Shown here: positions 1 through 11,812 of the stretch, piece by piece
Layout: every line of letters begins with the position of its first letter
How positions within the stretch are numbered: the first letter of the stretch is position 1
Origin: Theropithecus gelada
Taxonomy: Eukaryota; Chordata; Mammalia; Primates; Cercopithecidae
Assembly: GCF_003255815.1 (NCBI RefSeq)
Contig: NC_037680.1
Location: forward strand, 25,638,304-25,702,303
Direction: 5' to 3'
Length of the DNA: 64,000 bases
Notes under the pieces: model-generated
Databases searched by the model: none
The model's input: the letters and a program-made list of their open reading frames with translations, nothing else
Told to the model about the DNA's origin: nothing
Translations under genes and position numbers: made by a program

Positions 1-1885
1 CAGAGCTGTAGCTCTTCTCTAGGACCACCACCACCCCAGGCTCTTCCCTCTTAAGAGATAATTTAGAGGTCATTAGGTGAGAAACCTTTTAACTTGCTGC
101 CCTCCAACCATACATGCTTCTAGATAAAATCCCATTTTTCTCTCCATTTCTCCCATTTCAGTGGGCAGGCGTTTCATTTTCTGTCCCAGGGTAATTGTTC
201 CACTTATTTTCTGGATAATATACTCCCTACTTTGTCAAGGAAATCGATGTATTAACTAGTCCCTTTCACTTCAAATACTTAAGTGTATTCTTTAGTAATA
301 CTTTCCATTCAATATATAAAGAATCTTGTTAAAAATATCTATTAAAATATAGCTCCCTTAATATTATGTTTCATCCTGGTCATGCTTTTTTATTTTCTGT
401 ATTTTAGGCAAACAAATGAAAGAGAAACCTAAATTTATAATACTTTCAAACACACCAAAATTCTACTTTCCTCTAAATATTTTTTTGCAAAACTTTCTCA
501 ACATATTTTCCAGTAGTCTATCGCTACAAACTGTGTACTTACATGTGTGTGTGTGTTTTGCTTTTAATCTTAGCTAACCTGTCCCCAATATTTAATCCTG
601 ATAACTACCTGTTCCATCTACATACTATTCCTTATGTAGTCCCCATGAGTACATTGCCTCTGATTTTCTTCCTGTTTCCGTCGTCTACTCAATTGTTATA
701 GCCTCCTCATTCTGAACTCTATACATTGGTATGCTTTTCTTAGCCCTCTTTTCTTCTCTTACTTACTTTCCTCTGGTAGCCCATCTTACCTTTGCTTGTA
801 AGTTCACTTACATCATTTACACCGATGATGTAATAATCTCTCTCTCCAGCCTTTTCTTTTCTGAAATTGGCCCTATGTATTCAACAAACTATAGGGCGTT
901 TATACTTTATCTTTACAAATATTGCCTTTTAAAATCAACATATCCAAAAAAACAGGGCATTTTCTTTCTCCCAACATTCTAGAAGTCCATTCAGTGAATT
1001 CTCAAGCTTAATCAATAAAAATAACTATCCCATTCAGGAAATGAGGAGAACTCTTCAAACCCCCACCTCCTTTGCCTCTCATATCTAAGAATTATTTTAC
1101 TTCATGGACTCTATCTCCCATATCTTTGAGTCCCTAGTATATCTCTTTTCTTAGAGAAAACACAACAATTATGTGTATGGTATTTTAATTCACAAATTGT
1201 GAAACTGATTGTAAAATATGTATTGTATACTATTGGTATAATTCTGCCTGAGTTATGAAGAAAGAAAAGATGCCGTGTGTTCTAAGAGACACTGTATCAA
1301 TCTTAAGTTTCTTGAAATTTTACAAAATTAGGTACGTTCATGTCTGTTATGTACATGTTTGAGGAAACAGGTTATGCTCTGTTCTCTTTTGTACTCCTAA
1401 ACTTTGACACATGGCTCATTATTAATACACATATTAAAATTCACATTTATATAAATAACCAGATGACTAGGACTTTGTATATTGATAGAATTGATCTGTG
1501 CTCTTTATTATCCTGAAAACCATGGAAGTAATGAAGAAGGTTTGACTTTCTCAGGGTTAGGGTTAAGGTCAACTTAGCTTATTTTGGTAGTTATTTTTCT
1601 CTTGTCAGAGGGTATTTTCTTATTGTTAGGTGTTATTATTATTATGTCTCTAAAAACTCTCACATGAACTCATTTTCTATATATCTCCATATCCTATCCA
1701 TTATTAAGTCCAATATTTTTCCACTCCTAAATATTTCTTAAGTGTGTTCACTTCTATCTTTCTTAATTACAACCACTCTAATCCAGGTTGCCATCATTTC
1801 TGTCCAGATCTACTAAAATAACGCATGAGAGCACAGGTATCACTTTGATATAATGATTTCTAAATTTATCCACAGGTAAGGAAAT
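1..1885. other. AT-rich DNA, no recognised feature
   Basis: No gene or named repeat is recognised. The only low-complexity piece is a short GT run near 543-557. An 83-codon open frame at 731-982 lacks any domain, resembles no family I know and sits in AT-rich sequence, so it is treated as chance. Confidence 0.6.
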
Positions 1886-1887
1886 AC

Positions 1888-2450
1888 TTGTGCTCACATG
1901 TTTATTGCCCCATTATTCACAATAGTAAAGATACAGAATCAACCTAAGTGTCCATCAGTAGATGAGTGGATAAAGAAAATGTGGCCTATACACACATTGG
2001 GATACTATTCAGCCATAAGAAGAGAATAAAACCATGTCATTTGCAGCAACATGGATGGAACTGGAGGACATTATTTTAAGTTAAATAAGCCAGGCACAAA
2101 AAGACAAATTTGACATGTTATTGAGAGCTAAAAAAATTGATCACATGGAGGTAGAGAGTGGAAAGATAGATAACAGAGACTGGGAAGAATGAATAGGGAG
2201 AAGGGAGACGGATGAAGACAAGTGGGTTAAAGGGTGCAAGCGCATAGTTAGATAGAATGAATAAATTCAGTGTTAGATAGTAGAGCAGGGTGACTACAGC
2301 TAACAAAAATGTATTGTATTCAAGCAATGGACTCATTTAAATATCCTGACTTGATCACCACATTTTATATATATGTAACAAAATTCCACACGTATCCCAT
2401 AAATGTGTACAAATAATACATTTTTTAAAAAAATTAACAAAGTACTACAA
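1888..2450 (+). mobile_element. L1 (LINE-1) 3' end, 5'-truncated
   Basis: The + strand reads the familiar end of L1 ORF2: text for an element found in a cell host preparation of 'Cattattcacaatag' type, then 'ccatcagtagatgagtgga', 'actattcagccata' and 'aacatggatggaactgg'. This is followed by a diverged 3' UTR and an A-rich end near 2420-2460. Only about 560 bp of the usual 6 kb remain, as expected for 5' truncation. Divergence suggests an L1M-age copy. It is not coding. Confidence 0.85.
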
Positions 2451-2534
2451 AAATAAATAAAATAACCCTGGCTCCCTTATTTGTCTTCCTCAAGTGTCTG
2501 TGTAATAATTAAAGATGTTTTTCTGAATACAAAT

Positions 2535-2726
2535 CAGTTTGTGTCATTTTTCTGCATTGGTTTCCATTTGTTGGCAGAATAAAATGTCAACTCTATACAA
2601 TAGCCGTTTCAATCCTCCAAGACCTGTCTTCTTTCTCTCTACATGCACTGGTTGGACCCATCTCTGTCTCTCTTACTATGACAGAGCCACTCTAGTGTCC
2701 TTTTGGTTTCTCTCTAACAAGCTGTA
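2535..2726 (+). mobile_element. L2 fragment, left part of a split copy
   Basis: The segment resembles the L2 LINE region that precedes the 3' end: a stretch like 'tgcattggtttccatttg' and the 'cttactatgacagagcc' section characteristic of L2. The same L2 appears to resume at about 3218 after a foreign insert, so 2535-3555 is read as one ancient L2 interrupted by a younger element. Confidence 0.6.
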
Positions 2727-3222
2727 GTAGACACTGTTGGGGCTCCACAGAGATTTTTAAAGTCCCTTTTACCATACTCCGCACCCCTCCTCTAGCTTCT
2801 GTGTGCTTGTGCTTCTAACCTCCCATACATGCAGCTCTTTGTGGAATATTACTTTTGGTCACCTACTGGAGTTATTTTCCTGGACATCCAAAGACTTGGA
2901 GTTAGTATCCTCCTAGACGGGTTGTTAACCAGTGACTGGCCGGTGTAATGAGGTTGAAAGCCAGCTCCATAGCTTCATGCAGAAATTGCTCCGAGCTGTA
3001 ATTCATACTCTATGGCTTCACAGCTAGATCAGGCTGAGGCTGAAGCTGGGGCTGAAATTGCACCCTTGCTTGGCTTTTTCTCATCCCTTTCCCCTCCTGG
3101 CATTCCTATACTGAGATCTTCTAGGAGCATTTCCTTCATAAATCACTTGCACGTGAGCTCTCATCGCACAGTTAGCTTCTGGGGACCACAGATTCACACA
3201 CAAACTCAGTTATTTCTACCTT
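2727..3222 (+). mobile_element. LTR-like insert inside L2 (family unresolved)
   Basis: This roughly 500-bp block separates two collinear L2 pieces. It begins around 'ctgtagtagacactg' and ends around 'cacacaaactcag'. Its right half contains CT/CCT-rich text and an 'ataaatcacttgcac' stretch resembling the polyadenylation end of mammalian LTRs of the MaLR/ERVL sort. I cannot name the family. An open frame of 70 codons at 3012-3224 lies inside and has no recognisable domain. It could instead be another mammalian repeat type. Confidence 0.4.
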
Positions 3223-3555
3223 AGACCTTTGTACATATGGTGTTTCCTCTGCTAGGACATTCTTTCCCTCAATATTTGACCTCTGGTAACTTCTTATCTT
3301 TCAAGTCTCATCTAGCATCACGTAATTGTTGAGACCTCCCTGAATCACTTAATTATCAAACGTTCTATTGGTTTTTATAATAACACTTTCCATGGATTGC
3401 AATTATTAGTTGTCTATTTGTTTATATTTTTAGCATACGTCTCTCTCATTAGACTATGTTTTCATGAGGAGAGGAACTATGTTGCTTTGTTCATAAAAGT
3501 ATAACTAGCATCTGGCTCATAGTATGCATTCAGATATTTACTGACCAAATAAATT
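3218..3555 (+). mobile_element. L2 3' end, right part of the split copy
   Basis: Clear L2 3'-end features run in order: 'cttatctttcaagtctcat', 'gagacctccctgaatcac', a segment like 'attagactatgttttcatga', then 'actagcatctggctcatag' and a terminal 'cagatatttactgacc'. This is the standard L2 end (gene-fragment-like but non-coding here). It is collinear with 2535-2726. Confidence 0.75.
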
Positions 3556-3679
3556 AAGTACTTCTAGTTTTAAAGTGAAGAAACAGTATTTGAGGTCACA
3601 CCTGCTAAAGAAAACCATCTCATAAGTCATAAAACTTTTTGATGCCTAATTATCCCAAAAGTTTTTATCCTCATTCTTG

Positions 3680-3731
3680 GATAACAATGAAAATATAAGA
3701 TGTTTGATAACAATGGAAATAAAAGATGTTG
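3680..3731. repeat. 26-bp tandem duplication
   Basis: Two adjacent copies of a 26-base unit that starts GATAACAATG and ends AAGATGTT are visible, differing at three or so positions. It is a local slippage-type duplication in otherwise unannotated DNA. Confidence 0.8.
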
Positions 3732-5384
3732 CATTTTTCTATAATGGACAAGTTATAGTAATTAAGCTTTCTTAATTATTTCCCATGCCAGTCTTATCAG
3801 GGACCTGATTTGAAAATAAACCTTTTATTATTCTCTGTGCCTTTTGGATTTTTAATAGTAGAAATCTGCACATTTGTTGTGGTGTGTTGCTTTCTTCCTT
3901 ACATTATAATTCCAGGGGAAAAGAGCAATTAATTATTGGCTTTGAAGAAAGGATAAAAACCGTAAGTTCTCTTCTAGATTCTTTTAATAAAGGAGAAAAA
4001 AAGATTAAGTCAATTTTAAAATTTAGAGTCAGATAATGGCATATGTCATCTTGTGGGTGCCCAAGAAAGCACCTTAGTGAGAAATTGTAAGAAGTAAATA
4101 ACAAAACAGGGAACAGAAAATCGAAGAGTAACAAAGTATTCACCACATAAACAATTTTTGGTAGCTTTCTAACTAATATACAATTTATATTCATATGTAT
4201 TTCAATAACCTATTTCTGCCTCTTGTGCTTTACACAGAAAATGTATTGAATATGTTTCCACTGAATAAGATATTTTTCATTTCTAGTGAAGCCTGGTCTA
4301 TTCTTGTCTTCGGCCTAACTCTTTGCTTTCAAACATTCCAGGAACCAAAATCCTAAAACCAGTATACACATCTCCTGCATTTATTCACTGGGATTATATT
4401 TACCACAAAAATGTCCATTGCTTATTTTTATTTCTAGATCAGATCCATGTTCTAAATTGATTGACTCTGAATATTAACTGTAATTTTAAGTGTATCCTTC
4501 CAAACTACATTTATAAAAAGACAAAGACATGTTATTCCAAAAATCTTGTTGATTCTTGTTGTTTTCTACTTGAAATATCTGCTTTTGAAACTCTTATATA
4601 TCCACTAAACAAGAAACTTCCGAAAAGTGGCATGGAAATGCTATCTAAACATATAATGTTACATATATATATATGTATCAAGCTAAAGTTATCAATAATA
4701 AAAAATAATAGATGGTATAAGACTTGATGTTTATGTCTCAATGTAATAGTTTATTTCCTTCACTGATACTAATCTAAGCTAAAACAGTATGTTAAGATTT
4801 TTAATTTCATTGAGAAAGTATATTACAAATAGTGCCAAACCGATATTTAGTATTAACTTGCAACTTCTTTGTTTTCCTAATTATTTTGTAACCATCAATT
4901 TTAGAAAATTAACCTCATTTATTGATAGTTGAATAATTTTATTATTATAAAGCCAAAGATGATACAAATTATCACATTTTATCAAATAAAATGATCTGTC
5001 TAACTTAGTCACTAATGCTAACAATGATCACAGCATCTAATCTATGGTACAGAATCAATTGATATTAATTAAAATATTAACACTTTGCATAGGGCATTGG
5101 TAGAAAATATTGCCTTTTGAAAGATGTGTCAGAATTATTAGGGTTGCAAGTAAGCCAAAATATACTGAATAAACTATGCCTGACAAAATGCTACAATTTA
5201 TTATCGCACATAATCTGCATCAAGTAGAGCTAGGTTCAATGAAATCTAAAAGCCAGGTTGTAGTCTCCTTCTATCTTTTGTCTCAGTTATCTGTCATGTT
5301 GTTTCAGTCTTAAACTTCATGTGGTAGGAAGAGTGATAAAAGCACCTCTAGGCTTGTATTCTTCAAGGTTCAAATTGAGCTGAA
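3732..5384. other. AT-rich DNA, no recognised feature
   Basis: No repeat family or gene is recognised. There is a short TATATATATA stretch near 4662-4676. The open frames near 3904-4194, 4461-4727 and 4532-4741 overlap on both strands in AT-rich DNA, have no domain and are considered chance. Confidence 0.55.
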
Positions 5385-5525
5385 AAACAAAAGAAGGAAC
5401 AGAAAGAAAAGAAAAGAAAAGAAAGGAGGGAAAGAGGGAGTGAGAAAAGGAGGAAAGGAAAAAGGGAGAGAGGCAGGGAGAAAAGGAAGGAGAGAAGAAA
5501 AGAAGGAAAAGAAAGGAGGTTTCTT
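5385..5525 (+). repeat. Purine-rich (GA/GGAAA) low-complexity tract
   Basis: About 140 bases are almost entirely A and G on the + strand, with imperfect GAAAA, GGAAA and GAGAG motifs. The long pyrimidine-rich frames on the opposite strand (Phe/Leu/Ser-rich, 5317-5677) are a by-product. Such homopurine-homopyrimidine tracts can form triplex DNA; that is general knowledge and not shown here. Confidence 0.9.
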
Positions 5526-5639
5526 TTTCCAAGAGTCAAAGCAAATCCATTGGAATTAAAACCTATTTTATTTTCTACTCCCAGTGATGAAGGAATAGCC
5601 CTCTTGCCAAAAGCTACATAACTGTATAAAACATAGGAG

Positions 5640-5692
5640 ATATATGTATGTGTATGTATATGTATATAAATACACATATATACATATATAAT
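5640..5692. repeat. TA/TG low-complexity tract
   Basis: Degenerate TATGTATG, TGTATA and ATATA repeats run for about 50 bases, an old decayed dinucleotide or tetranucleotide microsatellite. Confidence 0.8.
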
Positions 5693-5699
5693 ATTAGAA

Positions 5700-6400
5700 A
5701 CTGTGTAAGATTATGATTTTTTAGAAAAGGGAAACAAACAGGGGAAACCCAACAATCCCTGGATTTTTTCTTGGTGACACTTTCTGGACCATGACACAGA
5801 GGGTGGAAGAACAAGCACAGCCCATCAATATCAATGACATGAGAAAACGGAGACCAGAGTTTGGTGCTATTAAAGGGAATGGGTTTCGTGGGGCAGCATG
5901 CTGCAGAGCAGGGAGGTCGGGAGAGAAGTAGCTCCAGAAATTTACACAGCGCTGCCCTTACCACTTTGGCTACATACTAAACCGTACATACTAAGGGTAA
6001 AATTCCACAAGGCCAGGTACAGAAGAACAATTGGTGAAACAAGTATGACTGGAGAATGGAGAACTGGTAGGGTAGCGTGAGCTGAATAACCAGTGGAGTT
6101 CACACAGCCTTGAAAACATTTAGTTCCAACAGCCAAAGGGCAAGATTTTCTTACATGCTTTGGACATTCAGTAGAGATCTCAGAAATGCCATATCTTAAA
6201 AGTTGGCATAATAATGCCCAAGGAGAAAGGCTACTCTATATAAACTCTAATAAGGTAAAAAGAACTCTTAAAGGAAACAAGCTGATTTGCAAGTACATTA
6301 ACTACATGCTGTGATAAAATTAAATTCTCTATTAATGAATAGAGAACAATCTAGACACATAATAATATAGGCTCTATAATGTCTAATATGCATTCAAAAG
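5700..6400 (+). mobile_element. Possible 5' part of an old L1 (uncertain)
   Basis: This block lies directly upstream of an L1 ORF1-like region in the same apparent orientation. It holds a more GC-rich patch (5850-6080) resembling old L1M 5' UTR in general texture, but I see no firm diagnostic. It may be unrelated unique sequence. Confidence 0.3.
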
Positions 6401-7545
6401 CTACTAGATATTAAATAAACCAATTGAAAAATAGGACAAATAACCAGAAGAAAAAAACAGCAATTAATAAAAATCAAGTTGGAAATGTCAAAGATGATGG
6501 AATTAGAATATAAAGCAATTTAAATAGCTGTCATGAATATATTCAAGGACTTAAATATTAATATAATAAAGAAAAATAGAAAATATTAATAGTATATCAG
6601 TATGTTTATCAACTATAAAAAACCACAAAATAGATATTCCAAAACTTAATATCACAATATCTATAATGAAAATGTCAGTGGATCATTAATGCCAATTTTG
6701 GTAAATTACTCACTAATAAAAAGTGAGTGTATTTGAAAACAAGAAAAAAGGAACTATCCAAATTTAACAAGAGAAAACAAAAAGACTGAGAAAAATTGGA
6801 AACATAAAACAACTAGAAATCCATATAACTGAAGTACCAAAATGAAGGGGAAAGTTACAGAAGAAAAAAAAAGTTCAAAAAAACCATAGTTGAAAATATT
6901 CTAAATTTGATTAAAAAAAAATTATAAACCCAGACCCAGAAATTATAAACTACAGACCCAGAAATCCTCATAAATGCAACAGGGATAATCAGAAAATGTC
7001 ATAATTAAAAGTTTGAACAATGAAAAATAAAAACCGCTTAAAAGCAGACAAAATAAAAGATATGTCACATACAAGAGAACAATTAAAAAACAGATTTCTC
7101 ATCAGAACCAATGCAAAATAGACAGTAATGGAATGGCAATTTTAAAGTGCTAAAAGAAAAAAAAATCTAAATTTCTAAATTTAACAAAAAGAAAAATACT
7201 TCCAAGAAGACTTATCTAGACCAACAAAAGGCAAGATAATGTGTCACCAGCAGGTTAAAACAACAAAAAATGAGAAAAGTAGTCATTCAGATAGAAGAAA
7301 ACTAATACCAATAGAAGCTTGGAATGCCAAAAGAAAGGAAAAGCACTGGAAAGCTCAAATATTAACTAAGTTGAAAGATAAATATTTTTTTCCTCGAGTT
7401 TCTAGTTTTCAAAGCTAATTGACAGTTGACAGCGAACATAACACTACTTTGTGAGGTTAATAACATATCTAGAAGTAGAATGTATAATGGTAGAACAAAA
7501 AATGAGAGGTGAGAAATGGAAGAATATGGTTGTAAGAGTTTTTAC
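6400..7545 (+). mobile_element. Old L1 (L1M/HAL1-like) ORF1-region remnant
   Basis: A-rich + strand text follows the end of mammalian L1M/HAL1 ORF1 in order: 'cttaaaagcagacaaaata', 'acagatttctcatcagaac', 'tggcaattttaaagtgct', then 'gtgtcaccagcag', 'taataccaatagaagcttgg' and 'ataacatatctagaagtag'. The reading frame is destroyed by stops and indels. The region ends near 7545, where ORF2 3'-end sequence begins, so nearly all of ORF2 is missing. HAL1 elements naturally lack ORF2; an ordinary L1M with an internal deletion is the alternative. Confidence 0.6.
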
Positions 7546-8385
7546 TTGAAAAAGGCTTCCCACAAGAGTACATAGAATTGGCCAATAAGCACATGAACGA
7601 GTGCTGAATATCATTAGTCATCAGAGATGTGCAAATTAAAACCACATTCACACTAGTATGGCTCAAATTTGACAGTGACAACAGCAAATGCTGGTGAGGA
7701 TGAGGGTCACTCACAACACTCATGCATCACTTGTGAGAGCATAAAATGATGCACTGTCTTTGGAAATTTTTTTCTGGCAATTTCTTATGAAGTAAATTGT
7801 GTACCTACTCTATAACATAGCAATCCCACTTCTGAGTCAATTTAAGGTAAAGGAAAACATATGTCCAGAAAAATTGTAATAAAGAATGTGAAGAATAACA
7901 GCTTTTTAAAAATAAAAGCCCAAACAAACGTGTGTCCATCAACAGAAGAAATAAACAACTTGTGATATATACTGAGCAATAAAAAGAAATGAATTAGTGA
8001 AACATGTAACACCATACAGATAAAACTCAAAAACATTATATTGAGTTAAAGAAGCCAGGCAAAAGAGTATTTATGGTATGGTTTCATTTATGTGATGACC
8101 TAGAAATAGACAGTTTGTTATGTGATATCTAGGTGATCTAGAAAGTTGTAAAAAAAAAAAAAATCTAGAACAGACCAAAATTCAACAGCGGATTAAATTG
8201 TAAAACTGGTGCCTCTTTGAGGAACTTGGATTCACTGAAAGAACAAAGGGCATTTTTTTGGATGATAAAGATATTCTGTATTTTGATAAGAATGTTAATT
8301 AAATGGTATATGCAATGGCCAAAACTTATCAAACTGCATATTTAAAATCTATTCATTTCAGCATACCTACATTAAATATCAACAT
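7546..8385 (+). mobile_element. L1 (L1ME/L1MC-type) ORF2 end and 3' UTR
   Basis: The + strand matches the L1M 3' end step by step: 'ggccaataagcacatgaac', 'attaaaaccacattcacac', 'gcatcacttgtgagagc', 'agcaatcccacttctga', 'tgtccatcaacagaaga', 'actgagcaataaaaag', 'aaaaacattatattgagtt', and finally 'caaaacttatcaaactgca'. Divergence is high, in keeping with an old mammalian subfamily. No intact frame remains. It continues the ORF1-like segment to its left. Confidence 0.85.
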
Positions 8386-9590
8386 AAGAAAAAAGCTAGC
8401 AACAAAGTGGGTGACTGTTGTACAGTCCCCATCCCTTTGCATATCAATTATTGTGGCTGAGGGACTGGATATTTTGCCTGACATTGCCTGAATCCCATGC
8501 CCATCAGTGAAATCCTCCAAGAGAACAGAATGAGAGTGGAAGAAGGGACTGTGCATTAGATAAAATCATAGCATTGTTAGAAGTGGGAAAGGCACTAAAT
8601 GCAGAGAAAGATATAACGACATATCTAAACTATAAAAGCTCAGAATTGTTCTCCATAAAGTCAGCTTCAAATCACAGCAAAGTGACTGAAACATGTTTAA
8701 TTTCTCCCATTGATCTGTCTCCAAGGAATTTAATCTACTTATTGTTTCTGTATTTGCTATTTGGGCCAATGAGGTGTATAATTTACTAGCAACCACAGGA
8801 AGAAATAATTTAGAAATGGCTCCTATACATAATCATTTCAATACATAAGAACTTAGCAATATCATCTATCCTACTATTTATAATGACTATGACAATACTT
8901 AAGTCCTCTCTCTCTCTTTCTTTCTTACAGTAAAGCAAGTCAGAATGCTAATTGTTGTCCCTACTGTTTTACATATTATTATGAGTAGCGTGTCAATTCT
9001 ATCAACTCTATCCTTAAGGCATTTTCATAAAGGTACAACATTTTATAGGGTATCACTTTTAATTCATAGAAATCAAATTATGTATGTGTCTATTCCACGA
9101 CCAATTTAACTCACGCATCGCTTTAAATAACTCTTCATCTGTCATCTTTGTTTACCTTAGAGAAGCATTTGTTTCTAGGAAGTTGGGAAATCTTTTTAAC
9201 TTTCTGCCTTTAATCCAGGGAAGTGTCAAGTTTATAAGAGCTTCAATTATAAATGCTTCTGAATATTGGTTATAAAAAGTGGTAGTTTACTTCTGCTATA
9301 TGTTACTATGAAAGGAATAATGTTAGGCCTCTGTCAACTGTGCAACATTGGATAAGTCAGTTCTTATCTCCTTAGTTTTGTAAAATAAATAGTTTGAAGT
9401 AAAATATTTGTATTGCTCCAAAATTGCCGTAAGTTTTGCTCATAACAAAATTTTGCCTTAAATATATCCAAAGGATAGAGCAATACAGAATTAGAAGTCA
9501 CATTATTTTATGGCCAGTCAGATCACACCCTATTTACCTTAATAGCTTTCATACCAGAAAACAGTGTATTTTATGATGTTGCTTTTTAAA
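8386..9590. other. No recognised gene; short CT repeat
   Basis: No named repeat is recognised apart from a short CT/CTTT run at about 8905-8926. The two opposing open frames at 8566-8796 and 8574-8789 overlap each other and carry no recognisable domain. Confidence 0.5.
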
Positions 9591-9594
9591 TTAT

Positions 9595-9725
9595 GTCTTC
9601 CTTGCTAAACTACAAACTCTATGAAAGTAGGAATTGCATTTGTCTTACTACTCATCATTACATATTCATGACCCCTAGTACATTGCCTAGAATAATATTT
9701 ATTGCCATTACTAGCATTTAAATTG
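9595..9725 (+). mobile_element. L2 3' end fragment
   Basis: The text 'actacaaactctatgaaag', 'gaattgcatttgtctt' and 'agtacattgcctagaata' then 'atttattgcc' follows the diagnostic L2 3' end (a segment on length of gene product, then short-lived storage words such as GCACATAGTAGG in the consensus). The copy is short and diverged. Confidence 0.55.
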
Positions 9726-9874
9726 TGCCTTAGTTTCTCAAAACCTTGTATGTTAGGCATTGGTATAAGTATTTTTAAATTTTTCATATATCACACTATT
9801 CACATTTTGTTTGGTGTGCTCCTTATTCTACTTAAAATAAAATAATAATGCAACTTTTGTTGCCCTTCAACACA

Positions 9875-10080
9875 TTGACCCTTATGGACTTTTCAAAGAG
9901 TTTCTCATTTAGTCCTCAGTACAAACTTATGAGTTAGATAGTGCATTGCCTTTCACCAAAGAAATTAAGACACAGACAGGTGAAGTCATTTGTCCACAAT
10001 AATCTAGTAACCGGTAAAGTCAGAATTTGAACCGTGAGGGTAGAGATTCCACTCTTAGCTTCTACCCAGTACTGCCTCCC
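9875..10080 (-). mobile_element. MIR SINE
   Basis: Reading the + strand gives the reverse complement of MIR: 'tcatttagtcctcagtac', 'aaattaagacacagacag', 'tgaagtcatttgtccac', 'tctagtaaccggtaaagtc', 'agaatttgaaccgtgag' and a terminal 'cccagtactgcctcc'. These correspond to the tRNA-related and core parts of MIR. The element is tRNA-derived but is not a tRNA gene. Confidence 0.85.
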
Positions 10081-11190
10081 TAATAATTATTTATTGAATA
10101 AATACATTTCTGTCACTTTTTATTATCCTTTGCTGCATATCATTCCTATCTGTATTTAGTAAACTTCATTTTTGTTTCATTTCCCTCTCAACTCTTCATT
10201 TGTACCTAGTTTCCACTTTTGGGCAGAAGAAAATACATGAAAAGGAACAATGCTCCTTAATTCTCTAAAATAGGTTCCTTGATTAAGAGCTAGAGTCCAA
10301 TTTACAGGTTTTTCTGGATCAATATTATTTTCCCCCACTTTTGGAAGAAATAGTTTATCCAATGAACAATGACAACCTTGGCAGGGCTGAACTTCAAGAT
10401 ATTCACATCTTGTGCTTTTTCATTTCAGCACAGAAAAACAGAGGGTCAGGAATCTTACAATAGTTCATCCTTAAAAACTTCCCCATTCTCATTTTGTACA
10501 CTGAAGCAATTTGGATAACCATATATATTCCCAGATGTTTCTCCACATCGATTTTCCATAGAAAAATATGCAAAGTCACCCAAAGTATCTACAGAGAAGC
10601 ATAAACACACACACACACACACACACAATCTCCCTCTCCAAGGAAGGAGAGGACATATCAAGGAAACAGCAATTCCTTGCTTTACAAACATATTTAAAAA
10701 GTGAATTATAACAATGATAGACGTTTTCTACAGAAACCACATTAGTGATCTCATGAGACAGCTGGATTTTTCTTCATACTGTATATCTGATTCTATATAA
10801 TATAGAGAAGAAAAGAGAGCGGTACATAAAGATCCGGGGGAGTAGATACACAACTAACTTTTTCTATAAAATAGACTACTTTGTGGTGAATGTCTTGTTA
10901 TAAATATTAGAGGTACCAGATTAGATTGCAGGTGGCCCAAGAGGATTTTTGCCATGGACTTAAACCACAGCCAGAAAACAAAAGTTTCTACCCATTGCAC
11001 TCCTCTGATCTTCATAAACCAAGGACAGAAGTAGGAAGACTTATATTTGGAAGGATTATTTTAAAAACACCAAAGACTTGTCATGAGTAGAACAAGAAGT
11101 TTCTAAACGGAAAATATTTATTTTCACAGAAGCATCAGGTGGAATCTATTTAAGCAGAAACTTATAGCCTAGAATAATCTTTTAAAGAGT
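10081..11190. other. No recognised gene or named repeat
   Basis: AT-rich DNA without a recognised family except the CA repeat listed separately. Open frames at 10177-10362 and 10455-10691 on the minus strand show no domain; the second contains a Cys-Val run that is just the CA repeat read in frame. Confidence 0.5.
10604..10627. repeat. (CA)n microsatellite
   Basis: About twelve perfect AC dinucleotides in a row. It is a candidate length-polymorphic marker. Confidence 0.95.
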
Positions 11191-11194
11191 GAAG

Positions 11195-11330
11195 TATTCA
11201 TTCACACATTAATTAATATATTCATTTATTCAATATTTACATATCTGTACCAGGTTATATGGGTAAAATAGAAATGGATGTCATGCTGCCTCTCCTCAAA
11301 TAACTCACTCTGGTGGAAATGTTTCTGGAT
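11195..11330 (-). mobile_element. L2 3' end fragment (probable)
   Basis: The segment 'tattcatttattcaatat' followed by 'ctgtaccaggttatatggg' and 'tgctgcctctcctcaaata' resembles the reverse complement of the L2 end (ATTCAACAAATATTTATTGAGC ... GTGCCAGGCAC in the consensus, here strongly eroded). The match is partial. Confidence 0.4.
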
Positions 11331-11450
11331 CATGATTTTGAACATAACGTAGCTGTAACTGTCCCACTTTCACAAATTCATTTATTTACATTTTGGTCTG
11401 AAGCCCTAGGATAGTTATTGTGCAGGAGTGCAAAATGCTATTTTACCCCT

Positions 11451-11812
11451 TGTATTAGTCCTTTCTCTCACTACTATAAAGAAATACCCAGGACTGGGTA
11501 ATCTGTAAAGGAAAGACGTTTCATTGACTCACAGTTCCACGTGGCTGGGGAAGCCTCAGCCTCATGGTGGAAGGTGAAGCATGCACCTTCTTCATATGGT
11601 GGCAAGAGAGAGAAGAGCAAGAAGAGGACATGCCAGATGCTTATAAAACCATCAGATCTCATGAGGACTCACTCACTGTCATGAGTACAGCATACGGGAA
11701 ACTGCCCCCATGATCCAATCACCTCCCACCAGGATCCTTCCTCAACATGTGGGGATTATGGGAATTACAATTCAAGATGAGATTTAGGTAGGAACACAGC
11801 CAAACCATATAT
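11451..11812 (-). mobile_element. THE1/MST-type MaLR 3' LTR
   Basis: On the minus strand this LTR starts at a decayed TGATATGGTTTGGCTG (here TATATATGG...) and ends GACTAATACA. Between them lie typical MaLR LTR words seen in reverse: 'caatcacctcccaccagga', 'acatgtggggattatggg', 'ataaaaccatcagatctca' and 'gactgggtaatctgtaaag'. It is about 360 bp, the usual THE1/MST LTR size. Together with 13341-13696 it bounds one MaLR element. The base five after the element (CCCCT on the low side) resembles CTCCT on the high side, a possible 5-bp target duplication with one mismatch. Confidence 0.9.

Noticed and set aside
1552..1567. Telomere-like AGGGTTAGGGTTAAGG
   Set aside because: Only about two TTAGGG-type units; too short for an interstitial telomere.
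5317..5677. Phe/Leu/Ser-rich minus-strand frames of 71 and 104 codons
   Set aside because: They are artefacts of a purine-rich low-complexity tract.
9875..10080. tRNA gene
   Set aside because: The tRNA-like text belongs to a MIR SINE and lacks a full cloverleaf.
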